From JBAZBO01 sp041671425 (GTDB lineage: Bacteria > Patescibacteriota > WWE3 > UBA101185 > UBA10185), in the NCBI GenBank assembly GCA_041671425.1, contig JBAZBO010000046.1, positions 1 to 7,997 on the forward strand: a DNA stretch of 7,997 bases. The letters are read 5' to 3'. Positions 1-5,454 of the stretch are shown here, in pieces. Each line of letters begins with the position of its first letter. The stretch's first letter is position 1. Under the pieces are notes generated by a model, which was given only the letters and a program-made list of their open reading frames with translations, did not search any database and was not told the DNA's origin. The position numbers were made by a program, and so were the translations under genes.

Positions 1-1
1 G

Positions 2-949
2 GCAAACTTTTGGAAAAACCTCAAAAAACCAATAACTGCTCTGGCTCCTATGGACGAGGTAACTGACTATGTGTTTAGGGAGATTATCTCTGAGATAGCA
101 AAGCCGGATGTCCTTTTTACAGAGTTCACCAGTGCAGATGCACTTTTCTCAAACGGTCACAGGAGAATAGCAAGGAATTTGGAATATACAGAAAGGCAAC
201 GTCCTATTGTTGCCCAGTTGTGGGGGGCTACTCCTGAAAGTCTTGAAGAAGCGGCTAAATACGTACAGGAACTGAGATTCGACGGTGTAGATATAAACAT
301 GGGGTGCCCTGACAAAGCCATCATGAAAAGAAGTTCCGGAGCAGCATTAATAAACAATCAGCCACTGGTAGGAGAAATAATAAGCGAGGTAAGAAAGGCT
401 GCGCCAGATATTTCTCTTAGTATCAAAACCAGGCTAGATAAAAATCCAGACTTAACAAAAGATTGGTTCTCATTTCTACTTTCGAGCGATATAGATGCCT
501 TGATAATTCATGCCAGGACCGCCAAGGCTATGTCAAAAGGTAAAGCTGATTGGGAAGAAATAGGCAGGGCAGTAGAGCTTAGAGATAAAATAAATCCCAA
601 GGTCACCATAATAGGTAATGGGGACGTCAAAAGTTACAAGGAGATACTAGAAAAACATAATAAATACAACGTGGACGGAATAATGATTGGAAGAGGAATA
701 CTCCAAAACCCATGGGTCTTTGAAAAAAGTGAAAACCCGCAGACTAAAACAAAATCCGATTACGTTTCTCTTTTCCTCAGGCATGCCGAGCTTTTTCATG
801 AAAAGTGGGGAGAATCAAAGAACTTCGCAATATTGAAGAAGTTCGCCAAGATGTACATCAAGGGTTTTAAGGGCTCTGCGGAACTCCGACAAGAGCTTAT
901 GCTGACAAAAAGTTACGATAGATTCAAAGATATTCTGAACGATATTTAG
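2..949 (+). CDS. dus: tRNA-dihydrouridine synthase (Dus family), 5' end outside window
   Basis: Flavin (FMN)-dependent enzyme that reduces specific uridines of tRNA to dihydrouridine in the cytosol. The reading frame is open from base 2, and 16 residues before the first ATG (base 50) already match the family N-terminus (PITALAP running into MDEVTD, the usual APMxxVTD). The true start is therefore upstream, and the ATG at 50 is internal. Visible motifs, counted from that ATG: INMGCP at 82-87 with the expected catalytic Cys86 (codon 305-307), followed by KAIMKRSSGAAL; IKTRLD in the middle; IIHARTAKAMSKGKADW; the FMN-phosphate region IIGNGDVKS; and GIMIGRGILQNPWVF. The C-terminal helical domain is complete and ends in TAG. 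The length fits a normal Dus protein of about 315-330 residues. The subtype (DusA, B or C) and target uridine cannot be assigned. Family assignment is secure. Confidence 0.95.
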   Translation, partial: ANFWKNLKKPITALAPMDEVTDYVFREIISEIAKPDVLFTEFTSADALFSNGHRRIARNLEYTERQRPIVAQLWGATPESLEEAAKYVQELRFDGVDINMGCPDKAIMKRSSGAALINNQPLVGEIISEVRKAAPDISLSIKTRLDKNPDLTKDWFSFLLSSDIDALIIHARTAKAMSKGKADWEEIGRAVELRDKINPKVTIIGNGDVKSYKEILEKHNKYNVDGIMIGRGILQNPWVFEKSENPQTKTKSDYVSLFLRHAELFHEKWGESKNFAILKKFAKMYIKGFKGSAELRQELMLTKSYDRFKDILNDI

Positions 950-1002
950 ACTGTAACTCTTTGTGATTTAATCTGGGGCGGTGTTACTCTTGTAGTGGCT
1001 TT

Positions 1003-1008
1003 TATAAT
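1003..1008 (+). promoter_or_regulatory. Possible -10 element (TATAAT) abutting the methyltransferase start
   Basis: A perfect TATAAT hexamer ends on the base before the ATG at 1009. A normal -10 would start transcription near 1015, inside the annotated gene, so this element either serves a slightly later start codon or is chance in AT-rich DNA. No good -35 is visible. No terminator hairpin was seen in the 59-bp gap after the dihydrouridine synthase gene. Confidence 0.3.
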
Positions 1009-1539
1009 ATGAATATTATACTGCTTATTCTCCTATACTCGTGTTTTTTGTTTGTCCTCATAGCGTTTGTTTTTACCCAGTTGATCAGTCTTATCAATAT
1101 ATTTAACCATACAGCCCCTTTCGTCCCTACAAAAAACGGCGAGATGAGTTTAATCAAAGAGGAACTAGTTAAACACGGATCGAGATCACTGATCGATCTG
1201 GGCAGTGGTAATGGCAAGATACTATTTAGCATAGCTAGCAACATTATTTACACCACAGGGTATGAGAATAGCCTTTTTCTATATCTTTTTTCAAAGATGA
1301 GTAAAATGGTCAGGAAAAACGGAAGATATATAGATATTAAGTTTGGCTCTCTTTTCAATGCTGATCTTCATAATCACGATACTATCTATATATACGGCAT
1401 ACCTGGCATGATGCAACGCACCCAAACCAAGATCATGAAAGAAGCAAAAGAGGGAACTTTGGTTATATCCAACACTTTCGACTTTCCCAATCTGGAAAAG
1501 CTGTATGAAAGGGGAAATCTTAATTTCTACTTGGTCTAG
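1009..1539 (+). CDS. Membrane-anchored class I SAM methyltransferase, FAM173/ATPSCKMT-like
   Basis: Predicted S-adenosylmethionine-dependent methyltransferase, probably acting on lysine. Residues about 3-26 form one hydrophobic segment that looks like a membrane anchor. Next come APFVPT (36-41), the SAM-binding glycine motif LIDLGSGNGK (61-70), an acidic residue after the second strand (GYENS, E86), and DTIYIYGIPGMM (124-135). This order of an N-terminal membrane helix, a PxVP-type motif, DLGSGxG and a late strand followed by a pair of Met or similar residues is that of the FAM173 family. Its human members methylate mitochondrial inner-membrane targets, the ATP synthase c-subunit and the ADP/ATP carrier. 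At 176 residues it is compact. The bacterial substrate is unknown and no obvious target lies alongside. The start at 1009 gives the full hydrophobic segment, but a TATAAT directly before it leaves the exact start uncertain. A different small-molecule or protein substrate remains possible. Confidence 0.75.
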   Translation: MNIILLILLYSCFLFVLIAFVFTQLISLINIFNHTAPFVPTKNGEMSLIKEELVKHGSRSLIDLGSGNGKILFSIASNIIYTTGYENSLFLYLFSKMSKMVRKNGRYIDIKFGSLFNADLHNHDTIYIYGIPGMMQRTQTKIMKEAKEGTLVISNTFDFPNLEKLYERGNLNFYLV

Positions 1540-1562
1540 AATTTATTCAGCACTTATCCTCA

Positions 1563-1571
1563 TGATAAAAT
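1563..1571 (+). promoter_or_regulatory. Extended -10 promoter for histidine phosphatase operon (leaderless type)
   Basis: TG-A-TAAAAT: an extended -10 with TG at 1563-1564 and hexamer at 1566-1571. Exactly six bases separate the hexamer from the ATG at 1578, so transcription would start at or next to the A of ATG. The same nine bases at the same distance precede the TPR gene. No clear -35 is visible, which is common for extended -10 promoters. Confidence 0.65.
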
Positions 1572-1577
1572 CTATAC

Positions 1578-2123
1578 ATGTCTGTACAAATAACCTACTT
1601 TGTTCATGGAACAACCACCGACAATCTCAAGGAAATATCTTCCGGTTGGTCAGATGTGGAACTATCAGATAAGGGGATACAACAATCAATAGAGCTTAGA
1701 GGTCAAATAAAGGATAAGAACTTCAACGCTGTATTTTGCTCTGATCTTCAAAGGGCAGTTAAGTCTGCAGAGTTGACCTTTCAGGACCAGGTACCTATTA
1801 TTCAAGATCAAAGGCTTAGGGAATGTAACTACGGTGAATACAACGCAAAGTCATCTGCTATCGTGGAGCCAATGCAGGAAAAATGTGTTAATGAAAGATT
1901 CCCAAGCGGTGAGAGCTATGAAGACGTAAAATCCAGGGTCAGTGACTTTTTAGATTATCTTAAGCAAAATTATGATGGTAAACATATAGCCATTGTTGCT
2001 CACAAAGCCCCACAACTCGCTCTCGATGTATTACTTAAGGGAAATACCTGGGAAGAGGCCTTTGCCAATGACTGGAGAAAGAAAAAGGCCTGGCAGCCGG
2101 GATGGGATTATATTTTGGAATAG
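1578..2123 (+). CDS. Histidine phosphatase superfamily protein with VHG instead of RHG motif
   Basis: Member of the phosphoglycerate mutase-like histidine phosphatase superfamily (181 residues, single domain, no signal peptide). In this fold a histidine is transiently phosphorylated. Visible landmarks: catalytic His10 within YFVHGTTTDN, the second pocket Arg59 in CSDLQRA, the proposed acid Glu82 in RLRECNYGEYN, and the second pocket His142 in IVAHKAP. The first-motif Arg that normally precedes the catalytic His is Val9, so one of the two pocket arginines is absent. GWSDVELSDKGIQQ matches the usual GxxDxxLTxxGxxQ stretch. The start at 1578 gives a first strand of normal length and lies six bases after an extended -10. 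It is the first gene of a tight set with the DUF1653 gene (7-bp gap) and the DUF5680 gene. The substrate cannot be predicted. A family with this VHG form is recalled among environmental bacteria, so it need not be inactive. Confidence 0.9.
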   Translation: MSVQITYFVHGTTTDNLKEISSGWSDVELSDKGIQQSIELRGQIKDKNFNAVFCSDLQRAVKSAELTFQDQVPIIQDQRLRECNYGEYNAKSSAIVEPMQEKCVNERFPSGESYEDVKSRVSDFLDYLKQNYDGKHIAIVAHKAPQLALDVLLKGNTWEEAFANDWRKKKAWQPGWDYILE

Positions 2124-2130
2124 ACAACCT

Positions 2131-2352
2131 ATGAAATTTAAATCTGGCATCTATCAACACTTCAAAGGAAATAAGTACCTGGTACTGGGTGTGGCAAAAC
2201 ACAGTGAAACGCTAGAAGAACTGGTTGTGTACATTACTCTTTATGAGAACAAAGAAAGTGCTATCTGGGTCCGACCACTCAAGATGTTTCTTGAGAAAGT
2301 AGAGATAAAAGGTGAAAAAGTACCAAGGTTTAAATATTTAGGTAGTAAATAG
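2131..2352 (+). CDS. DUF1653 domain protein
   Basis: Small protein of 73 residues covering the entire DUF1653 domain. The pattern is clear: SGIYQHFKGNKYLVLGVAKHSETLEELVVY, then ALWVRP-like IWVRPLKMF, and the closing VPRFKYLG. The function of this family is unknown. It commonly occurs as a stand-alone cytosolic protein or beside unrelated enzymes. The frame is open further upstream to a Met codon at 1993, but that part overlaps the phosphatase gene out of frame. The ATG at 2131 fits the domain boundary exactly and lies 7 bp after the phosphatase stop. No Shine-Dalgarno sequence precedes it. Translation may depend on coupling to the upstream gene. The stop is TAG and the next gene begins on the following base. 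Confidence 0.9.
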   Translation: MKFKSGIYQHFKGNKYLVLGVAKHSETLEELVVYITLYENKESAIWVRPLKMFLEKVEIKGEKVPRFKYLGSK

Positions 2353-2847
2353 ATGATTATGGAAAAAATTATTACGATCAAACCCAATGATCTTCAAAAG
2401 CAACTAAGAAAATTTAATTTGATGGGATACTCGGATTCCACGGTTAAATACGAGGATAACCAAAAGAACGGAAAGATATTAACTAGACAAGAGGGTGATT
2501 GGAAATACGAGGACGAATACTATGGCGGGGAGCCCTATTCAGGCAATGAAACACTCTGGTATAAAGGCTTGAATGTATTTAGGTGTGTCTATTGGGGAAA
2601 AGTAGCAAGCGGAGTAAATTTTAGTGACATCTATAGTTTTCTTAGAAAGGCACTCAAAGAAGGACCCACAGGTAAATGTGTTCACAGGGGCCCTGAGAGA
2701 TTTGTAGAAGGCGAGATGGCTTATACAAACGAATGCGAAGGAGATACTGAAGAATTTGTACAAGTGGAAAGGATCTACATCAACAACAAGGAAGTATACT
2801 TGGCACACTTTATTGGTGGAAGAATAAATGTAAGGAAAGAACAGTAG
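2353..2847 (+). CDS. DUF5680 domain protein
   Basis: Protein of 164 residues matching the DUF5680 pattern. Recognisable stretches are EGDWKYEDEYYGGEPYSGNETLWYKG (47-72), VYWGKV (79-84), the FLRKAL helix (96-101), CVHRGPERF (109-117), YTNECEGDTEEF (124-135) and VERIYINNKEVYLAHFIGG (138-156). It is rich in aromatic and charged residues, with no signal peptide or membrane segment, so it is likely a small cytosolic alpha/beta protein. The family has no established function and resembles ligand- or nucleic-acid-binding folds only by impression. The ATG at 2353 directly follows the TAG of the DUF1653 gene, with a second in-frame ATG at 2359. Only a weak AGGT lies at 2340-2343. The zero-base spacing implies co-transcription and coupled translation. 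Family assignment was made from memory of the motif pattern. Confidence 0.8.
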   Translation: MIMEKIITIKPNDLQKQLRKFNLMGYSDSTVKYEDNQKNGKILTRQEGDWKYEDEYYGGEPYSGNETLWYKGLNVFRCVYWGKVASGVNFSDIYSFLRKALKEGPTGKCVHRGPERFVEGEMAYTNECEGDTEEFVQVERIYINNKEVYLAHFIGGRINVRKEQ

Positions 2848-2875
2848 TTGTATTAATTACAAAACGTGTTATACT
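2848..2875 (+). promoter_or_regulatory. Promoter for DEAD-box helicase transcript
   Basis: TTGTAT at 2848-2853 as -35, a 16-base spacer, and TATACT at 2870-2875 as -10. A TG one base before the hexamer (2867-2868) makes this an extended -10. It begins directly after the stop of the DUF5680 gene. Predicted transcription start is about 2882, giving a leader of about 136 nt before the ATG at 3018. Confidence 0.65.
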
Positions 2876-2884
2876 TTCTCGTTC

Positions 2885-2971
2885 GCAGATTGAGGTAATG
2901 AATCTGCTTAACTCTGAAAAATTTTATAGCTAGATAAAGATACCCCGAAAATTACATTTTAATCGTATCTT
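2885..2971 (+). promoter_or_regulatory. Structured 5' leader of helicase mRNA: two stem-loops
   Basis: First hairpin: GCAGATT (2885-2891) pairs perfectly with AATCTGC (2901-2907) around a 9-base loop, starting within about four bases of the predicted 5' end. Second hairpin: AAGATAC (2937-2943) pairs perfectly with GTATCTT (2965-2971). Inside it AAAAT pairs with ATTTT around a TAC loop, separated from the outer stem by a 4x4 internal loop. Neither is followed by a T-run, so they do not look like intrinsic terminators. They may stabilise the mRNA or control translation. The pairing is seen in the sequence, the role is inferred. The rest of the 170-bp gap shows no other gene. Confidence 0.5.
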
Positions 2972-3017
2972 GTCGCTAAGAACTCTTCTCATTTAAGCGG
3001 TTTTATTGCCTTAATCC

Positions 3018-4226
3018 ATGAAAGAAAAAATGTATCAAAGAAGGACTAATAACACATTCAATAATAAGAGAAGGACATTCTCAGCTAGGCCTGCAAGAAG
3101 GATCAAAACAATTTCCTACAATGACCTGATGCGAGAAGTAGACCAGTCCAAGAGTCAGTCTACGTCAGTTACAACTGATAATGCTTATATCCCAGAAAAC
3201 AGATTTGACGACTTTGCTATATCTAGCGGTTTGAAAGCTAATATAAAGTTCAAGGGATACGTAAATCCAACTCCAATACAAGATAAAGGCATTCCCATGA
3301 TCCTTGAGGGCAAGGATGTTATTGGTATAGCAAATACCGGAACCGGAAAAACAGCCGCCTTTCTTATCCCTTTGATCGAAAAGATATCCAAGGATAGAAC
3401 CCAGAAAGTTCTTATCATTACTCCAACAAGGGAATTGGCTTCGCAAATAGCAGAGGAGCTAAGGACATTCGCTAGGGGTATGAACCAAAGATCAGTTCTT
3501 TGCATAGGTGGAACTAGCATGTACATGCAAAAGAAATCACTTACCTTTGACCCCAACTTTGTAATAGGAACACCAGGAAGACTTCAAGACCTTATAAGAC
3601 ATAGATGCCTTGACCTGAGTCTGTTCAATAATGTTGTACTAGATGAAGTCGACAGAATGGTAGACATCGGGTTTATAGAAGAAATAAAACACTTGATCTC
3701 GCTGATGCCAAAAGATAGACAGTCATTGTTCTTCTCAGCCACTATCTCAAATGAAGTAAAGGACATACTGAAAGACTTTGTTAGAGAACCAATTGATATA
3801 AGCGTAAAGCAAAGAGAAGTGTGTATAAACGTGAAACAAGAGATAATAAGGATTCAGAATGGTGCAAAGATAGAGACCTTGCACAACTTGCTAATCCAAA
3901 AGGAAGTTGAGAAAACTTTGATATTCGGAAGAACTAAGCATGGTGTTCAAAAACTCAGTGACGAACTTGTGAAGAGGGGATTTAAAGCTGAAGCTTTACA
4001 TGGAGACAAAAGACAAAGCCAAAGACTAGCAATTCTAAAAAGATTCAAAAGAAATGAGATCAGCATTTTGCTGGCTACTGATGTAGCCTCCAGAGGTTTG
4101 GATATTGATAACATCAGCCACGTCATCAACTATGACCTTCCCGAGTGCCATGATGACTATATCCATAGGATAGGCAGAACCGGTAGGGGAGATAAAAAGG
4201 GTATTGCTATAACTTTTGTTGAATAA
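3018..4226 (+). CDS. DEAD-box ATP-dependent RNA helicase (DEVD variant)
   Basis: ATP-dependent RNA helicase of superfamily 2, acting in the cytosol on structured RNA such as rRNA or cold-stabilised mRNA. All core motifs are visible in 402 residues: Q motif with GYVNPTPIQ (80-88), motif I ANTGTGKT (105-112), Ia PTRELA (136-141), Ib TPGR (185-188), motif II DEVD (209-212), III SAT (240-242), IV LIFGRTK (301-307), V ATDVASRGLDID (353-364) and VI HRIGRTGRG (383-391). Residues 1-60 are a basic, low-complexity tail (QRRTNN, NKRRTF, ARRIK), probably for RNA binding. The chain stops about a dozen residues after motif VI, so there is no C-terminal extension. Motif II reads DEVD instead of DEAD, with the metal- and ATP-contacting D and E kept. 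The start could be 3018 or the in-frame ATG at 3030; neither has a Shine-Dalgarno sequence. It is transcribed from its own promoter with a long structured leader. Confidence 0.96.
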   Translation: MKEKMYQRRTNNTFNNKRRTFSARPARRIKTISYNDLMREVDQSKSQSTSVTTDNAYIPENRFDDFAISSGLKANIKFKGYVNPTPIQDKGIPMILEGKDVIGIANTGTGKTAAFLIPLIEKISKDRTQKVLIITPTRELASQIAEELRTFARGMNQRSVLCIGGTSMYMQKKSLTFDPNFVIGTPGRLQDLIRHRCLDLSLFNNVVLDEVDRMVDIGFIEEIKHLISLMPKDRQSLFFSATISNEVKDILKDFVREPIDISVKQREVCINVKQEIIRIQNGAKIETLHNLLIQKEVEKTLIFGRTKHGVQKLSDELVKRGFKAEALHGDKRQSQRLAILKRFKRNEISILLATDVASRGLDIDNISHVINYDLPECHDDYIHRIGRTGRGDKKGIAITFVE

Positions 4227-4251
4227 TCAGTCCCAAGTAAATATCATCGCG

Positions 4252-4260
4252 TGATAAAAT
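4252..4260 (+). promoter_or_regulatory. Extended -10 promoter for TPR gene (leaderless type)
   Basis: TG-A-TAAAAT, with TG at 4252-4253 and hexamer at 4255-4260, followed by six bases and the ATG at 4267. This is the same nine-base element at the same spacing as before the histidine phosphatase gene. Transcription should start at the ATG. It sits in a 40-bp gap after the helicase, in which no terminator hairpin was seen. Confidence 0.65.
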
Positions 4261-4266
4261 ACACTC

Positions 4267-4926
4267 ATGACCAAAGATGCGAAGCAACTCATGGAAGAAG
4301 GCTGGAAAGCACGGGAAGGTCTTGAGTTTGAGACAGCTGAAAAGCTTCTGAATGAGGCCAAGGTAATATTTGAGCAAGAAGGTAATTGGTTTGACGTAAC
4401 TGAAACCCTGAATCATCTTGCGTACTCCGAAAAACTAAAAGCAATCCATCACAATCTAGAAGGCATGAAACTTGCTAAAGAAGCAGGGGAACTAGCAACT
4501 TTGCACTCAACAAACAAAGTCCTGGTGCTAAGGGCACTTATGTCATTGGCAAATTCAGCAGGTCTGTTCGAACAAGCCTTAAAGTGGGGATATGAATGTC
4601 TGACTCTATTCGATAAACCAGCCCCAAGAGCAGATGTCTTATCACACATTGCCACCTTTCAACTAAGAACTGGAAAACTTGATGAAGCTGAAGTGACTAT
4701 CAGTGAAGCCGAAACTCTTCTTGATGAAGGATTTGAAGGCGAAAGGGAGCCTCACAGATCCATATGGAAAAGTAAAATCTTGATGACAAAGGCATTGATC
4801 ATGTACAACAAGGGTAACTTGACAGAGGGAAAGGTATGCATAGAGGAAGCGTTAAAGATCGCAGATACTCAGAACCTGAAAACACGCACTGAAGAGATAA
4901 AAAGCGTAATAGAGATATTCGATTAG
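4267..4926 (+). CDS. Small tetratricopeptide-repeat (TPR) protein
   Basis: Soluble all-helical protein of 219 residues with TPR-like helix pairs. Best units: residues 5-36 (GWKAREGLEFETAEKLLNEA, the classic small-x-G-x-x-x-x-A-x-x-x-x-x-A pattern), about 86-116 (LVLRALMSLANSAGLFEQALKWGYECL), about 122-152 (DVLSHIATFQLRTGKLDEAEVTISEAE) and about 170-202 (LMTKALIMYNKGNLTEGKVCIEEALKIA). The segment between the first and second units is more divergent. No signal peptide, membrane segment or catalytic motif is present, so it is probably a scaffold or adaptor for a protein partner that cannot be named. It has its own predicted leaderless promoter, so it is not clearly in an operon with the helicase before it or the TspO gene after it. 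Confidence 0.8.
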   Translation: MTKDAKQLMEEGWKAREGLEFETAEKLLNEAKVIFEQEGNWFDVTETLNHLAYSEKLKAIHHNLEGMKLAKEAGELATLHSTNKVLVLRALMSLANSAGLFEQALKWGYECLTLFDKPAPRADVLSHIATFQLRTGKLDEAEVTISEAETLLDEGFEGEREPHRSIWKSKILMTKALIMYNKGNLTEGKVCIEEALKIADTQNLKTRTEEIKSVIEIFD

Positions 4927-4943
4927 AACCAACACAGATCTTT

Positions 4944-4952
4944 TGATATCAT
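4944..4952 (+). promoter_or_regulatory. Extended -10 promoter for TspO gene (leaderless type)
   Basis: TG-A-TATCAT, with TG at 4944-4945 and hexamer at 4947-4952, followed by seven bases and the ATG at 4960. It shares the TGATAnnAT form of the two other leaderless-type promoters in the window. It lies in the 33-bp gap after the TPR gene. Confidence 0.5.
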
Positions 4953-4959
4953 CAATAAT

Positions 4960-5454
4960 ATGGATCATCCGATGCTGATATTCTTCACATTTCTCTTCTG
5001 CGTAACACTGGGCTTTGTGAGCGAACTGTTTGTGATGTTTCCACTCGAGAAGTGGTACACCACGATCAGAAAACCCCTATTTCATCCAAAAAACAGTATT
5101 GGTGTCATTGCTAGGTCTTGGACCATTTCGTACGGTTTCATGGGTGCTGCCATATATTTCATACTTGTGTCGCCCAAGCCACATATTCCACAAATAGTTC
5201 TCTTTGTAGTCCAGATAGCACTTTGTTTCATCTGGCCTATTCTTTACTTTCACAAAAGGAATATAGGAGCCGCCTTGAAAGGGCTGTATGTTCTACTACC
5301 CATAACTATAATAACTGCTGCATCCTTCTTTTTGATAAGTATTCCTGCTGGCGCACTTATAATTCCTTGCATACCGTGGGAAATCTACATGATCATATTG
5401 AATAAGAAAGTATTGGAGTTGAATTCTGAGGGACAAAGGTCAACCGTTATTTGA
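4960..5454 (+). CDS. tspO: TspO/MBR family membrane protein (tryptophan-rich sensory protein)
   Basis: Integral membrane protein of 164 residues with about five hydrophobic segments (roughly 5-28, 51-70, 77-96, 104-126, 128-147), as in the five-helix TspO fold. TspO proteins bind porphyrins or related tetrapyrroles and act in stress or light-dependent regulation. Family marks are EKWYTTIRKPLFHPKNSIG (30-48, normally WYxxLxKPxxxPP), ARSWTISYGFMG (51-62), FIWPILYF (90-97, normally NxxWSxLFF, with the Asn replaced by Cys) and PCIPWEIYMIILN (136-148, normally PYxxWxxFAxxLN). Trp32, Trp54, Trp92 and Trp140 sit at family positions. The protein is divergent, so ligand binding is uncertain. The length is normal. 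The last 15 bases overlap the convergent GH130 gene. Confidence 0.8.
   Translation: MDHPMLIFFTFLFCVTLGFVSELFVMFPLEKWYTTIRKPLFHPKNSIGVIARSWTISYGFMGAAIYFILVSPKPHIPQIVLFVVQIALCFIWPILYFHKRNIGAALKGLYVLLPITIITAASFFLISIPAGALIIPCIPWEIYMIILNKKVLELNSEGQRSTVI
5440..5454. other. Convergent 15-bp overlap of TspO and GH130 3' ends
   Basis: The TspO gene ends with TGA at 5452-5454 on the plus strand, and the tandem GH130 gene ends with TGA reading 5442-5440 on the minus strand. The last codons of each gene are antisense to the other. No intrinsic terminator separates them. The only nearby structure is AAGCTT (5464-5469) and AAGCTT (5473-5478), a 6-bp stem with a 3-base loop inside the GH130 gene and without a T-run on the plus strand. 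Confidence 0.9.

Noticed and set aside
50..52. ATG at 50 as the start of the dihydrouridine synthase.
   Set aside because: Sixteen open codons before it encode the expected family N-terminal strand (PITALAP), so this Met is internal and the gene begins before the window.
157..357. Opposite-strand open frames inside the dihydrouridine synthase, helicase and GH130 genes.
   Set aside because: All are antisense or out-of-frame shadows of strongly supported genes and show no recognisable domain of their own.
1993..2130. Upstream in-frame extension of the DUF1653 gene into the phosphatase gene.
   Set aside because: The extension overlaps a well-supported gene in another frame and has no domain match. 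The ATG at 2131 fits the DUF1653 boundary.
2898..2933. An 11-codon upstream ORF (MNLLNSEKFYS) in the helicase leader, preceded by GAGGT.
   Set aside because: The GAGGT is only one base from the ATG, too close to act as a Shine-Dalgarno sequence, and both lie in the loop and arm of the first hairpin. With no coding evidence it is not called as a gene.
3518..3529. A 12-bp perfect palindrome, GCATGTACATGC, inside the helicase gene.
   Set aside because: It lies in well-conserved coding sequence and palindromes of this length occur by chance. No second copy was noticed in the window.
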